64,000 nt of DNA from Porphyromonadaceae bacterium UBA7180 (GCA_002491165.1 DKVK01000060.1:36721-100720), one strand, 5' to 3'; counted from the first letter of the stretch, positions 47,173 through 55,849 are shown. Notes: generated by a model not told the origin, from the letters alone. A program made the numbers and translations.

Positions 47173-48696
47173 TCAGTGGCGGAAGTGGCGGAAGCCGGTG
47201 ATGGCCATGGCCATGTCGTGGGCGTCGCAGAACTCTATGGAATCGTTGTCACGGATGGAGCCCCCCGGATGTGCCACGGCGGTGATTCCGGCTTCGTGGG
47301 CTATCTCCACACAGTCGGAGAAGGGGAAGAAAGCGTCTGACGCCATAACTGCACCATTGAGGTCGAAGTCGAAGGAACGGGCCTTCTCTATGGCCTGTTT
47401 CAGCGAGTCCACGCGCGAGGTCTGCCCCACTCCGGAAGCCAGCAGACGCCCGTCCTTGGCCAGCACTATGGCGTTGCTCTTGCTGTGTTTCACCACCTTG
47501 AGGGCGAAGACCATGTCGGCGAGTTCGCGGTCGGTGGCCTGGCGCTTGCAGGCCATGCGCAGGTCGGCCACTGTCTCGGTCTGCAGGTCGGTCTCCTGGC
47601 AGAGTACGCCGTTGACGGCCGAACGGTAGCGGCGCGCGGTCTCCACCGGTTTCTTCTGGATGAGGATGATGCGATTCTTCTTCTTTTCGAGAATAGCGAG
47701 CGCCTCGTCGCTGTATTCGGGGGCTATGATTACCTCGAAGAAGATGTTGTTGATTTCCTCGGCAGTCTCGCGGTCCACAGGGCGGTTGGAGATGAGCACA
47801 CCGCCGAATGCCGAAACGGGATCGCACGCCAGGGCCGTTTTCCACGCTTGCAGAATATTGTCGGCGGTCGCTATGCCGCAGGCGTTGTTGTGCTTGAGGA
47901 TGGCGAACGTCGGCTCTGTAAAGTCGGCCATAAGTTGCGTGGCGGCGTCTATGTCCAGCAGGTTGTTATAGGAGATTTCCTTGCCGTGGAGCTGGGTGAA
48001 GAGTTCGTCGAAGGGGCCGAAGAAGCGGGCCTTCTGGTGCGGGTTCTCGCCGTAGCGGAGCGTCTTCTCGCCGTCGAGCGAGAGGCGCAGGGCCGACTCC
48101 TTGGAGCGGTCGAACCAATTGAAGATGGCGCTGTCGTAGGCCGACGAAACGCCGAAGGCCATGCGTGCGAAGTCGCGGCGCTGCTCCAGCGTGGTCTCGG
48201 CGCCGTATTCTTCCAGCAGGCGCGTCAACGGCGCATACTGAGCCTTGGAGGCAACTATCACCACGTCGTTGAAGTTCTTTGCCGCACCGCGTATCAGCGA
48301 AATGCCGCCTATGTCTATTTTCTCGATGATGTCGGCCTCGGAGGCACCGGATGCCACCGTCTCTTCGAACGGATAGAGGTCCACTATCACCAGGTCTATT
48401 TCCGGGATATTGTATCGCTCGGTCTGTTGGCGGTCACCTTCCAGCTCGCGTCGGCACAGGATGCCGCCGAAAATGGTGGGATGCAGTGTCTTGACGCGCC
48501 CTCCGAGAATCGAAGGATAACCCGTCAGAGACTCTACCGTGTCGCACTCATAACCCTTGGAGGTGATGAAATCGTGCGTGCCGCCGGTCGAAATCAGACG
48601 TACGCCATTGTCATGGAGAAGTTTAAGTATGGTTTCCAGTCCATCCTTGTGATAGACCGAGATTAAAGCTGACTTGATTCTTTTTGTTGACTCCAT
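47173..48696 (-). CDS. purH: Bifunctional AICAR formyltransferase / IMP cyclohydrolase
   Basis: A 507-residue enzyme for the last two steps of IMP synthesis. The N-terminal MGS-like IMP cyclohydrolase domain (about 1-150, ALISVYHKDG, STGGTHDF, GGRVKTLHP) and the C-terminal formyltransferase domain with KHNNACG, AFGG and KHSKSNAIVLAKDGRLLASGVGQTSRVD are complete. Its leader appears long (about 160 nt) if the -7 box at 48869-48862 is used. Confidence 0.96.
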   Translation of the reverse strand: MESTKRIKSALISVYHKDGLETILKLLHDNGVRLISTGGTHDFITSKGYECDTVESLTGYPSILGGRVKTLHPTIFGGILCRRELEGDRQQTERYNIPEIDLVIVDLYPFEETVASGASEADIIEKIDIGGISLIRGAAKNFNDVVIVASKAQYAPLTRLLEEYGAETTLEQRRDFARMAFGVSSAYDSAIFNWFDRSKESALRLSLDGEKTLRYGENPHQKARFFGPFDELFTQLHGKEISYNNLLDIDAATQLMADFTEPTFAILKHNNACGIATADNILQAWKTALACDPVSAFGGVLISNRPVDRETAEEINNIFFEVIIAPEYSDEALAILEKKKNRIILIQKKPVETARRYRSAVNGVLCQETDLQTETVADLRMACKRQATDRELADMVFALKVVKHSKSNAIVLAKDGRLLASGVGQTSRVDSLKQAIEKARSFDFDLNGAVMASDAFFPFSDCVEIAHEAGITAVAHPGGSIRDNDSIEFCDAHDMAMAITGFRHFRH

Positions 48697-49061
48697 AATA
48701 TTGAAGTAGTTTATACCTGTTTACGAATAAGAAAGCCAATGAATCACAAACCATTACAAAACGGCGGAAAACTCTTCATCCAACCTTTCACATTGCATGA
48801 ACACAACGGGAAGGGGAACCCGTCAGGCCGGTGCGATTCATCACATAACTCAATTAGATTGCAAAGTTAGTGTTTTTTGACGAAAAGTTAAAATGAAATT
48901 TCCGTTATGTTAATAAATTTACCCCTATGAGAAAAAGTTTTTTACCATTTTTGCCAAACATGGCCCCTTTCCTTATTATTTTTAACATTACGACGGAGGG
49001 TAATTGAGCCAAGTTGACCCACCACATCAATCGGGACACAGATAAGAAACCATTGTGATTA
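48697..49061. other. Intergenic region: purH leader and upstream
   Basis: No credible gene; a 64-residue frame at 48905-49099 (minus) runs into the terminator of the neighbouring gene and has no family likeness. It contains a purH -7 box at 48862-48869, and the leader holds a small hairpin at 48806-48823 (5-bp stem, 8-nt loop). The rest is AT-rich and featureless to me. Confidence 0.6.
48862..48869 (-). promoter_or_regulatory. -7 box for purH
   Basis: TAACTTTG on the minus strand (48869 to 48862); no clear TTG at the standard distance. It implies a leader of about 165 nt. Confidence 0.5.
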
Positions 49062-49094
49062 AAAAGGAGCGGAAACCGGACGTCCGCTCCTTTT
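49062..49094 (-). terminator. Terminator after the small lipoprotein gene
   Basis: A perfect 12-bp stem (49062-49073 with 49083-49094) with a 9-nt loop, followed on the minus strand by TTAATC. It begins 16 nt after the stop at 49110. Confidence 0.88.
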
Positions 49095-49109
49095 GTCATT
49101 TTTTGTATT

Positions 49110-49619
49110 TCAGCGGCGCGTTTTTGTGCGCCGGCGGTTCGTGGCCGGTTTCTGGCGCGTGGTTTTCTTTTGCGTGGTCACTTCACGGCCGCCTTCGGTG
49201 CGCTTCTCCTCTACCGTCTCGGTTTCCGTGTCGGTTTCGGTGTCAATGCGCTTGTAGCGTGCCGGGAATCCGAAGACCGTCACGCGCAATATGTCCTTCC
49301 CTTTCTTGAGGTGAGTGAATTGCGGATTGAAAAGCGTCGCGCAGTTATACTTCATCAGACATTCTACCAACGCCAACTGCTGAGCCTCTTCGAGTGTGAT
49401 TTTGGAGAGCTTCAACTTTCCTTCCGGCGTGGAGATATCTATCGTGTAAGTGACGCCTTCGGGGTCGAGGTCCATCGTCAGTTCGTTGTAGCTCACGATT
49501 TCGGGAGCTACGGTAGCGTGGCTGTTCTCCTCGCGAGAGCCGGTGCGCGTAACGTTGCAAGAGGTCAATGCCAGCAACGCCGACACTGCGGCCGTACAAA
49601 TCAGGATACCTTTCTTCAT
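49110..49619 (-). CDS. Lipoprotein with basic C-terminal tail
   Basis: A 169-residue protein with a lipobox LTSC (Cys21). A small alpha/beta domain (about 40-120) follows, then a Thr/Glu stretch with TETDTETET and a strongly basic tail (TTRQKPATNRRRTKTRR). Function unknown. A basic tail on an outer-membrane lipoprotein could contact peptidoglycan, LPS or nucleic acid. It lies 3 nt behind the preceding gene in the same unit, so the two are probably made together. Confidence 0.72.
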   Translation of the reverse strand: MKKGILICTAAVSALLALTSCNVTRTGSREENSHATVAPEIVSYNELTMDLDPEGVTYTIDISTPEGKLKLSKITLEEAQQLALVECLMKYNCATLFNPQFTHLKKGKDILRVTVFGFPARYKRIDTETDTETETVEEKRTEGGREVTTQKKTTRQKPATNRRRTKTRR

Positions 49620-49622
49620 GGC

Positions 49623-50297
49623 TTAGAAATTGAAAGTCATGCCAACGCCAAGAGTGTGCGTCTTGAAGCGGTCGCCGATATAATCCACGCCCATCGATAA
49701 TGAATTGCCACCGGCGGCAAAGAGTTGCTGACGGAACAAGGGAGCACACGCCAACTCGTCGATTTGCTTCTGCTTGTGCTTGGCAATAAAGTAAAAAGTT
49801 GGCATAGCAACTGCACCCAAAGTTGTTGCTGCAATTCCCGGTACCATTGTGCCTGAACATCCATCTTTATCGAGAATCATCATGATTATTCCCCCCGCTA
49901 TCAATGCCCCTACTCCGATAAATCCTATTAATTTCAAGTTTCTTGGCATATTATTGCCAACTGTTTGAGTGTTATAAAGATTCATCAAATCTGTTTCTGT
50001 GACAGCTCCTGATCCTATGGTTGCTCCGGGGAGAATGGAGCCGGGAGTCATTCCGTCTTGGGAGAAGACATCTGACTGTCCGTTTGCGTAGTTGATGCGC
50101 ATGAGATCTGCTACTTTGATGGTGTAGAGCGGGCCGTCGGGGTTGTCGGCCTTGCGGTATTTCACCTCCGTTTCCGTCACCTCCTCTACCCTTCCGAGCA
50201 ACGAGGAGCCGTCCTTTTTCACAAGGACATCCTGCGCCAACGCCGACAGGCAACACACCGCCAGCGCAAGCATCACAAAAAATCTTTTGGAAATCAT
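49623..50297 (-). CDS. Exported protein of unknown function with a central hydrophobic helix
   Basis: From the ATG at 50297 the protein has 224 residues: a signal peptide ending in ALAQ (about 22), an N-terminal beta-rich domain that recalls Bacteroidota proteins binding cell-surface ligands (KKDGSSLLGRVEEVTETEVKYRK), a hydrophobic segment at about 123-140 (IGFIGVGALIAGGIIMMIL), and a C-terminal stretch ending in VGMTFNF as in outer-membrane barrels. The frame could start 7 codons earlier, but only at a non-ATG codon. Family not recognised. Its 5' side is the long RNA-like region at 50.3-50.7 kb. Confidence 0.7.
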   Translation of the reverse strand: MISKRFFVMLALAVCCLSALAQDVLVKKDGSSLLGRVEEVTETEVKYRKADNPDGPLYTIKVADLMRINYANGQSDVFSQDGMTPGSILPGATIGSGAVTETDLMNLYNTQTVGNNMPRNLKLIGFIGVGALIAGGIIMMILDKDGCSGTMVPGIAATTLGAVAMPTFYFIAKHKQKQIDELACAPLFRQQLFAAGGNSLSMGVDYIGDRFKTHTLGVGMTFNF

Positions 50298-50397
50298 GAT
50301 ATAAATTAGTCCGGCCAAGTGACCCCTCCGTGGCCGATAAGAAAGTCAGTGATTACACATAGAAAACGTGGAATCAGAACTTAATTGCCCGTCCGCA

Positions 50398-50595
50398 GTA
50401 TAAAAGCCTTCGCATGCTCATCAAGTCAAGACGGGCAACGAAGAAGACTCCACGTAGACGCATATATAATACCCATAGCCACAACACTTTCTCCAAAGGA
50501 GCAAGTGAAGCAGCCATAAGCATACAATGCTACAATGAAGCGTTTTTCGTTGCTATGTTTCTGACTTGATGAAAGAGTTTGCGAAGTTCTTATAC
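50398..50595. repeat. Approximately 200-nt imperfect inverted repeat
   Basis: Two arms of about 95 nt mirror each other around 50496. The centre CTCCAAAGGAG (50491-50501) is a perfect palindrome; CATCAAGTCA (50419-50428) pairs exactly with TGACTTGATG (50562-50571); GTATAA and TTCGCA of the left arm (50398-50413) pair with TGCGAA and TTATAC of the right arm (50580-50595). The rest is similar but diverged. An RNA would fold into one long interrupted hairpin. Confidence 0.75.
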
Positions 50596-50628
50596 CGTCA
50601 AAACCAAAGCGATTAGTAACGCATCTAT

Positions 50629-50681
50629 AAAAAAGCGTTCTCGGAGAAGGCACCTCTGTGCGCAACTATAGTCGCGAACGC
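50629..50681 (-). ncRNA. Candidate small RNA: three-way junction ending in a U6 terminator
   Basis: Read on the minus strand from about 50681, the RNA has a closing stem GCGUUC (50681-50676) with GAACGC (50640-50635). Inside lie two hairpins, GCGAC-UAUA-GUUGC (50675-50662) and GCAC-AGAG-GUGC (50661-50650), then a single-stranded CUUCUCCGA. The closing stem is followed directly by six U (50634-50629). A consensus promoter ends 2 nt before it. The transcript would be about 50 nt. It may be a stand-alone sRNA or a leader attenuator/riboswitch for the gene at 49623-50297; I do not recognise the class. Confidence 0.6.
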
Positions 50682-50683
50682 CA

Positions 50684-50713
50684 CAAAGTTAGCAATAATT
50701 TTTCATTCCACAA
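50684..50713 (-). promoter_or_regulatory. Promoter for the candidate RNA
   Basis: On the minus strand TTG (50713-50711) and TAACTTTG (50691-50684) with a 19-nt spacer. The downstream product begins with the hairpin RNA, not a gene. Confidence 0.82.
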
Positions 50714-50758
50714 TCATTTTCCGCAAAAAAGTTTTGCACTTACACGACAAACGAATAT

Positions 50759-50954
50759 GGAGGGCAGACCTCCCGGCCTACCGTAAATCGAAAGCGACTC
50801 GGTTTTCGCAGCCCGGGATGAAATATGGTATAGTCCGGCACCTTACGGAGGCCAGGAGGCCTCCGCCCCTGTGGCTGCGCGGTGTGTTGCAGGGCTTCTT
50901 CTGTTGTGGGGTTAAACGCAAGCAACCGGCGGGCGCGGTGCCTGCCGGTTGCTT
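50759..50954. other. GC-rich structured element of unknown class
   Basis: Three hairpins lie in a row: GGAGG/CCTCC (50759-50773), CGGAGGCC/GGCCTCCG with a 4-nt loop (50846-50865), and an 11-bp stem (50920-50930 with 50944-50954). The stretch is gene-free. It could be an ncRNA on the plus strand ending at the last hairpin or a dispersed repeat; copy number is not visible here. Confidence 0.4.
50920..50954. terminator. Bidirectional-looking terminator hairpin after the TPR gene
   Basis: A perfect 11-bp stem (50920-50930 with 50944-50954) and 13-nt loop. On the plus strand TTTACTTTATT follows; on the minus strand it lies 40 nt past the stop of the TPR gene with a weak U-run. Confidence 0.65.
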
Positions 50955-50993
50955 TACTTTATTAGATGTGGATTATGCCGTGTCCTCTATTAT

Positions 50994-52199
50994 TTATTTG
51001 AGGGAAGTTTTGGCATAGTCGAGCTGTTCCTGGAGATAGTCGAGGGCGGAAGCGTCGCCGTTGGGGGCTATCTTCTTGGCTTCGTCAACAATCTGCTGGG
51101 CGAAGTTGAAGTAGTTGTTGCGGATGTTCTCGCGTTCCTGCTGTACATTGGCGTTGCGTGCATCGAGGGTGTTCCATTTGGTGATACCGGCATGGTAGAT
51201 GTTCTTGGCGGCATTGACCATTGTCTCGTAACCGGGGTTGTTCTCCACAGCCTTGCGGTAGTCGGCAACTGCGGCGTCAGAATTTTCGAGGCGGTCGTTT
51301 ACATATCCGCGCAGACCGTAGATGAAGCCGGAGTTGGGATATTGCTGGAGCAGTTTGGTGAGCTCGTCGATGGCCTGTTTTTCCTTGCCTTGCTCCACCA
51401 GGACGTTAGCCATGTTGGAGATGAAGATGGGCTGTTCGAGTCCGAAACGGCTGAATCCGTCTTTCGAGAGGTCGTAGATAGCGTTCTGGGCCTTTGCCGT
51501 GATTGTGGAGTCTTCGCGCATGAGGTTCTGCCAGGAAGCGAGTTCGCGGATGTAGCAGTCGGGGTCCTGGAACCCGGCGTGGCGAGCTTTCACGAAAGCA
51601 TCGATGGCTTTGGGGAGGTTGTTACCTGCCCAGCCCGAAAGGCCGGCATAATAATAAGAAGTAGCGGCTATGGAGTCGGGGATGTTGACCTGACCTTTCA
51701 TCATGGGGTTGGTGACGATGTCGCCGAAGTCCATGAATGCCTGATAAGCCTCGGGGTAGTATTTCTTGTTGTCGTAATAGCTGCCGCCGGCCTGATAGTA
51801 GTTCTCGACGTAGTTTTTCATACGTTTCACGGCTTCGCCGGCTGCTTTGCCTTTGGGATCGTTGGCCTGGAATTCGATTACTTTCATCAGGTTGGGATAA
51901 GCGGTAAGGAGGAAACCGTCCATTGCCATTTTCTCTTCGGGAGTGGCTTTGCTGATGTCGAGGCCGAGTTTTTTGCGGGCGGCGTCGTATGCCTTGAACT
52001 CCACGTCGGCAGCCACTACGTAGGTCTGGGGGTCAGTGGCTGTGGAGGGGTCCTGCATGGCGGCGTTGATGGCTGAACGGGCCTCTGAAATTTTTTCGGT
52101 CTTGCCGGCGAGTTTCTTGGCGGCGTCGACCTGGGCTTTTTGAGCGTTGGCAGCTGTGAGCGACGCTACACAGAGAGCCATAATGAAAAGCTTCTTCAT
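50994..52199 (-). CDS. Exported tetratricopeptide-repeat protein
   Basis: A 401-residue protein with a signal peptide ending in ANAQ (about 20) and TPR-like helical pairs, best seen at about 255-320 (VLVEQGKEKQAIDELTKLLQQYPNSGFIYGLRGYVNDRLENSDAAVADYRKAVENNPG). It lies 56 nt downstream of gyrA on the same strand, an arrangement I know from other Bacteroidales. Probably a periplasmic scaffold; no enzyme motif seen. Confidence 0.85.
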   Translation of the reverse strand: MKKLFIMALCVASLTAANAQKAQVDAAKKLAGKTEKISEARSAINAAMQDPSTATDPQTYVVAADVEFKAYDAARKKLGLDISKATPEEKMAMDGFLLTAYPNLMKVIEFQANDPKGKAAGEAVKRMKNYVENYYQAGGSYYDNKKYYPEAYQAFMDFGDIVTNPMMKGQVNIPDSIAATSYYYAGLSGWAGNNLPKAIDAFVKARHAGFQDPDCYIRELASWQNLMREDSTITAKAQNAIYDLSKDGFSRFGLEQPIFISNMANVLVEQGKEKQAIDELTKLLQQYPNSGFIYGLRGYVNDRLENSDAAVADYRKAVENNPGYETMVNAAKNIYHAGITKWNTLDARNANVQQERENIRNNYFNFAQQIVDEAKKIAPNGDASALDYLQEQLDYAKTSLK

Positions 52200-52255
52200 A
52201 TCGGTTAAGTTTAATTTATTTCTATCCTTTTTAATGCGGAAACGGCGCGTCAGGT

Positions 52256-54820
52256 TCAGGAGAGTTCCATATCTATTTCGTCGATGTCCGGCATTTCGAC
52301 GTCTTTGACCTCGGGGAGCTGTACGTTTTCGTCGGCCGTATCTTCGGCCGTTTCGGTCACTTCTTCCTCTTCGGGTTCGGAGTCTACCTTGCAGACGGAT
52401 GCGATGCTGTCGTTGCGCTTGGTGAGATCGATGAGGCGGACGCCTTGTGTGGCGCGGCCCATGACGCGGACTCCTTCGACCGGAAGACGCAGTGTGATAC
52501 CGCTCTTGTTGATGATCATCAGGTCGTTTTCGTTATTGACATTTTTAATGGCGACAAGTTTACCCGTCTTGTCGGTAATTTCCATGGTTTTTACACCTTT
52601 TGCGCCACGGTTGGTCATCCGGTAGTCGTCAAGGGCGGAGCGTTTGCCGTATCCTTTCTCGGAAACTACCATCACGGTTTCCTCGACGGTGCCGCTCATG
52701 GTGATCATACCTACTACTTCATCCTGGCCGTCTTCGTCGAGGGTCATGCCCTTGACGCCGGTGGAGACGCGGCCCATTTCGCGCACCTTGTCCTCGGGGA
52801 ACCGGATGGCGCGTCCGTTGCGGTTGGCCATGATAATCTGCGAGGAGCCGTCGGTGAGACGAACTTCGAGCAGGTCGTCGCCTTCGCGGATGATGATGGC
52901 ATTGACACCCTTGGCGCGCGGACGCGAATATGCGGCCAGCGACGTCTTCTTGATGATACCCTGCTTGGTGGCGAAGACGAGGTTGTGGGTGTTGACATAC
53001 TCTTCGTCGTCGAGATGCGGGATACGGATGTAGGCGTTCACGGCATCGTCGCTGTCTATGTTGAGCAGGTTCTGTATGGCGCGCCCCTTGGAGTTTTTGG
53101 AGCCTTCGGGTATTTCGTAGACCTTGAGCCAGTAGCAGCGTCCCTTGCGGGTAAAGAAGAGCATGTAGTTGTGGTTCGAGGCCGGGTAGATGTGCTCTAT
53201 GAAGTCGGAGTCGCGCGTGGTGCTGCCTTTTGAGCCGAGGCCGCCGCGGTGCTGCGCGCGGAAGTCGCTCAGCGGCGTGCGCTTGATGTAGCCAAGGTGG
53301 GAGATGGTTATAATCATCTCGTCGTCGGGATAGAAGTCTTCGGCGTTGAAGTCGCCGGAGAACTGGTTGATGCGTGTACGGCGTTCGTCGCCGAATTTGT
53401 CGCGGATTTCTATCAGTTCGTCTTTCATCACCTTGCGGCATACGGCGTCGTCGTTGAGGATGGAGTTGAGGAACTCTATCTGTTTCATGAGTTCGTCGTA
53501 TTCGGCGCGGAGTTTGTCCATTTCCAGACCGGTGAGCTGGCGCAGGCGCATCTCCACTATGGCACGGGTCTGGGCTTCATCGAGGCCGAAGCGTTCGCCG
53601 AGGCGCTGGCGGGCTATGTCGGCGGTCTGCGACGAGCGGATGATGGCTATCACCTCGTCGATATTGTCGACCGCTATCATCAGGCCTTTGAGGATGTGTG
53701 CCCTTTCTTCGGCCTTCTTGAGTTCGTAGCGTGTGCGGCGTATCACCACTTCGTGGCGGTGCTCCACGAATGCCATGAGCAGCTCCTTGAGATTGAGGGT
53801 CTTCGGACGGCCGTTGACGAGCGCCACGTTGTTGACCGAGAAGGAGGTCTGGAGTTGCGACATCTTGTAAAGCTTATTGAGGATTACGCGTGCGTTGGCG
53901 TCCTGCTTTATGTCTATGGCGATGTGCATCTGTCCGCGGGCGGAGGTGTCGGTGATGTCGGCGATACCCTCTATCTTCTTCTCCTCCACAAGGTCGGCGA
54001 TGCTGCGCACCAGGTCGTTCTTAACCACGCCGTAGGGTATCTCCGAGATGACGATGACGTCGTGGTTGGCTTCGGTTTCTATTTCGGCTTTTGCGCGCAC
54101 AATGATGCGGCCGCGTCCGGTCATGAATGCGTCGCGCACACCCTGAAGGCCGAAGATTTCGCCGCCGGTAGGGAAGTCCGGGGCCTTTACATATTCCATA
54201 AGCTGCTCAACCTCGAGCCCGGGGTTGTCGATGAGTGCCACGGAGGCGTCGAGACATTCCGTAAGGTTGTGGGGAGGCATATTTGTGGCCATACCCACGG
54301 CGATTCCCGAGGCTCCGTTGACCAGGAGGTTGGGGATTCGCGTCGGGAGCACGGAGGGTTCGGAGAGGGTGTTGTCGAAGTTGGGCACGAAGTCGACGGT
54401 GTCCTTGTCGAGGTCGCGGAGCATCTCCTCACCCATTTTGGAAAGTTTAACCTCTGTATAACGCATGGCGGCCGGAGAGTCGCCGTCGATGGAGCCGAAG
54501 TTGCCCTGTCCGAAGACGAGGGGGTAACGCAGGGACCAGTCCTGGGCCATGCGCACCATGGTTAGATATATTGAAGAGTCGCCGTGCGGGTGGTACTTAC
54601 CCATGACGTCGCCCACGATACGGGCCGACTTTTTGGTGTCGCCGGAAAAATAGTTGCCGAGCTCGCCCATACCGAAGAGCACACGGCGGTGTACGGGTTT
54701 GAAGCCGTCACGCACGTCGGGCAGCGCACGGGACACGATTACAGACATCGAATAGTCTATGTAAGCGCTTTTCATTTCCGACTCAATATTGACCGGAATT
54801 ATCTTATCCTCTGCTTGCAT
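52256..54820 (-). CDS. gyrA: DNA gyrase subunit A
   Basis: An 854-residue type II topoisomerase subunit. The breakage-reunion domain starts with [20 protein letters not shown]; the catalytic Tyr is Tyr121 in AMRYTE. The GyrA box appears as QHRGGLG, and the C-terminal beta-pinwheel with [10 protein letters not shown] repeats supports gyrase and not topoisomerase IV. An acidic tail ([17 protein letters not shown]) ends the protein. In the quinolone region Ser82 (E. coli Ser83) is kept, while the place of E. coli Asp87 is Leu86. It is read divergently from the SDR gene; -7 box at 54901-54894. Confidence 0.97.
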   Translation of the reverse strand: MQAEDKIIPVNIESEMKSAYIDYSMSVIVSRALPDVRDGFKPVHRRVLFGMGELGNYFSGDTKKSARIVGDVMGKYHPHGDSSIYLTMVRMAQDWSLRYPLVFGQGNFGSIDGDSPAAMRYTEVKLSKMGEEMLRDLDKDTVDFVPNFDNTLSEPSVLPTRIPNLLVNGASGIAVGMATNMPPHNLTECLDASVALIDNPGLEVEQLMEYVKAPDFPTGGEIFGLQGVRDAFMTGRGRIIVRAKAEIETEANHDVIVISEIPYGVVKNDLVRSIADLVEEKKIEGIADITDTSARGQMHIAIDIKQDANARVILNKLYKMSQLQTSFSVNNVALVNGRPKTLNLKELLMAFVEHRHEVVIRRTRYELKKAEERAHILKGLMIAVDNIDEVIAIIRSSQTADIARQRLGERFGLDEAQTRAIVEMRLRQLTGLEMDKLRAEYDELMKQIEFLNSILNDDAVCRKVMKDELIEIRDKFGDERRTRINQFSGDFNAEDFYPDDEMIITISHLGYIKRTPLSDFRAQHRGGLGSKGSTTRDSDFIEHIYPASNHNYMLFFTRKGRCYWLKVYEIPEGSKNSKGRAIQNLLNIDSDDAVNAYIRIPHLDDEEYVNTHNLVFATKQGIIKKTSLAAYSRPRAKGVNAIIIREGDDLLEVRLTDGSSQIIMANRNGRAIRFPEDKVREMGRVSTGVKGMTLDEDGQDEVVGMITMSGTVEETVMVVSEKGYGKRSALDDYRMTNRGAKGVKTMEITDKTGKLVAIKNVNNENDLMIINKSGITLRLPVEGVRVMGRATQGVRLIDLTKRNDSIASVCKVDSEPEEEEVTETAEDTADENVQLPEVKDVEMPDIDEIDMELS

Positions 54821-54893
54821 TTTCTCTTGTTTAGTCTAAATTTCGCAGCAAAACGGAAAATCGGAATCCGACAACCGCTCCGCTCTCAAGCTA

Positions 54894-54901
54894 CAAAGTT
54901 A
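54894..54901 (-). promoter_or_regulatory. -7 box for gyrA
   Basis: TAACTTTG on the minus strand (54901 to 54894), about 75 nt before the gyrA start; no TTG at the expected place. Confidence 0.6.
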
Positions 54902-54961
54902 CGAAAAATATTTGATAGTGGAAAATTATTTGTTAATTTCGCCGAAAACTTTTGTAAAGAG

Positions 54962-55714
54962 ATGAAAACAGCACTTATCACAGGGGCCACCAGCGGCATA
55001 GGCCGCGCCTGCGCTCTGCGCCTGGCCCGCGCCGGTTACCGCATCATCGCGACCGGCCGAAACAGCGAAAAACTTGACAATGTAATGCAGCAGCTCGCCG
55101 ACTCCGGCGCCGAAGCCCGTGCACTCGTCTTCGACGTGCGCGACCGGGAAGCCGCACGCCTGGCACTCGAATCGCTGCCCGAAGAGTGGCGCGAAATCGA
55201 CGTCCTGGTCAACAACGCCGGACTCGCCCTCGGCCTCGAACCTGAGTACGAAGGACTATGGGAAGACTGGGAGACGATGATAGACACCAACATAAAGGGA
55301 CTGCTCGTCATGACGCGCCTCGTGGTGCCCGAGATGGTGAAACGCGGCCGCGGCCACGTGGTGAACATCGGCTCCGTTGCCGGCGACGCCGCTTACGCCG
55401 GGGGCAACGTCTACTGCGCCACGAAAGCGGCCGTCAAGACCCTTTCGGACGGCCTGCGCATAGACGTGGCCGGAACGTCGGTGCGCGTCACCAACGTAAA
55501 GCCCGGACTAGTGGAGACCAACTTCTCGAACGTGCGTTTCCACGGCGACGACGCCCGCGCCGACAATGTCTACAAAGGCATCAAGCCGCTGACAGGCGAT
55601 GACATCGCCGACGTTGTGGCATACGCCGTGGAGGCTCCCGAGCATGTCCAGATAGCCGAGGTGCTCGTGCTGGCCACTCACCAGGCTTCCGGCAGCGTAA
55701 TAGTGCGCAAGTAA
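54962..55714 (+). CDS. Short-chain dehydrogenase, YdfG-like
   Basis: A 250-residue classical SDR: NAD(P)-binding TGATSGIG (7-14), NNAG (84-87), and catalytic Ser138, Tyr151 and Lys155. The sequence resembles YdfG, which oxidises 3-hydroxy acids such as allo-threonine and reduces malonic semialdehyde. I chose the ATG at 54962, since a longer frame upstream runs through gyrA and its promoter. Cytoplasmic. It is a single-gene unit in front of clpC. Confidence 0.88.
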   Translation: MKTALITGATSGIGRACALRLARAGYRIIATGRNSEKLDNVMQQLADSGAEARALVFDVRDREAARLALESLPEEWREIDVLVNNAGLALGLEPEYEGLWEDWETMIDTNIKGLLVMTRLVVPEMVKRGRGHVVNIGSVAGDAAYAGGNVYCATKAAVKTLSDGLRIDVAGTSVRVTNVKPGLVETNFSNVRFHGDDARADNVYKGIKPLTGDDIADVVAYAVEAPEHVQIAEVLVLATHQASGSVIVRK

Positions 55715-55833
55715 CTTCCCCGGAAACCTCTACACATTAATTTTAATATCCGTCCGGCAAATTTTCCCGGGCGGATATTTAATTGTTAAAAATCACTATA
55801 AAAGGTGAGAGGTAAAGGATTGTTAGCAAAAAT

Positions 55834-55849
55834 TGGCACGTATCTTGCA
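55834..55849 (+). promoter_or_regulatory. Sigma-54-type promoter upstream of clpC
   Basis: TGGCACG (55834-55840), 4 nt, TTGCA (55845-55849) match the -24/-12 consensus TGGCACG-N4-TTGCW without a mismatch. The GG and GC dinucleotides are 10 nt apart, as RpoN requires. It lies 86 nt before the clpC start. No TAnnTTTG box was found between the SDR gene and clpC. Confidence 0.75.

Larger units (their letters stand above)
50319..50993. other. Gene-free region rich in RNA structure
   Basis: 675 bases with no credible gene. It holds, from right to left on the minus strand: a consensus promoter (50684-50713), a three-hairpin RNA ending in six U (50629-50681), an approximately 200-nt inverted repeat (50398-50595) and the 5' end of the next gene. 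On the other side lies a GC-rich structured stretch (50759-50954). Two frames of 94 (plus) and 79 (minus) residues exist but overlap these structures and look random. Confidence 0.7.

Noticed and set aside
48905..49099. 64-residue minus-strand frame
   Set aside because: It runs through the terminator hairpin at 49062-49094 and has no family likeness.
50399..50434. Hammerhead-ribozyme-like words (TTGATGAG and CGAAG) on the minus strand
   Set aside because: The core CUGAUGA and GAAA are not exact and no three-stem layout with a cleavage site could be drawn.
50426..50665. 79-residue minus-strand frame
   Set aside because: It covers the inverted repeat and part of the candidate RNA, and its composition looks random.
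50734..51018. 94-residue plus-strand frame and a 61-residue frame opposite it
   Set aside because: They span a set of hairpins and overlap the end of the TPR gene; no known domain.
54584..54961. Long upstream extension of the SDR gene
   Set aside because: It would cross the gyrA start and its promoter; the nucleotide-binding motif begins right after the ATG at 54962.
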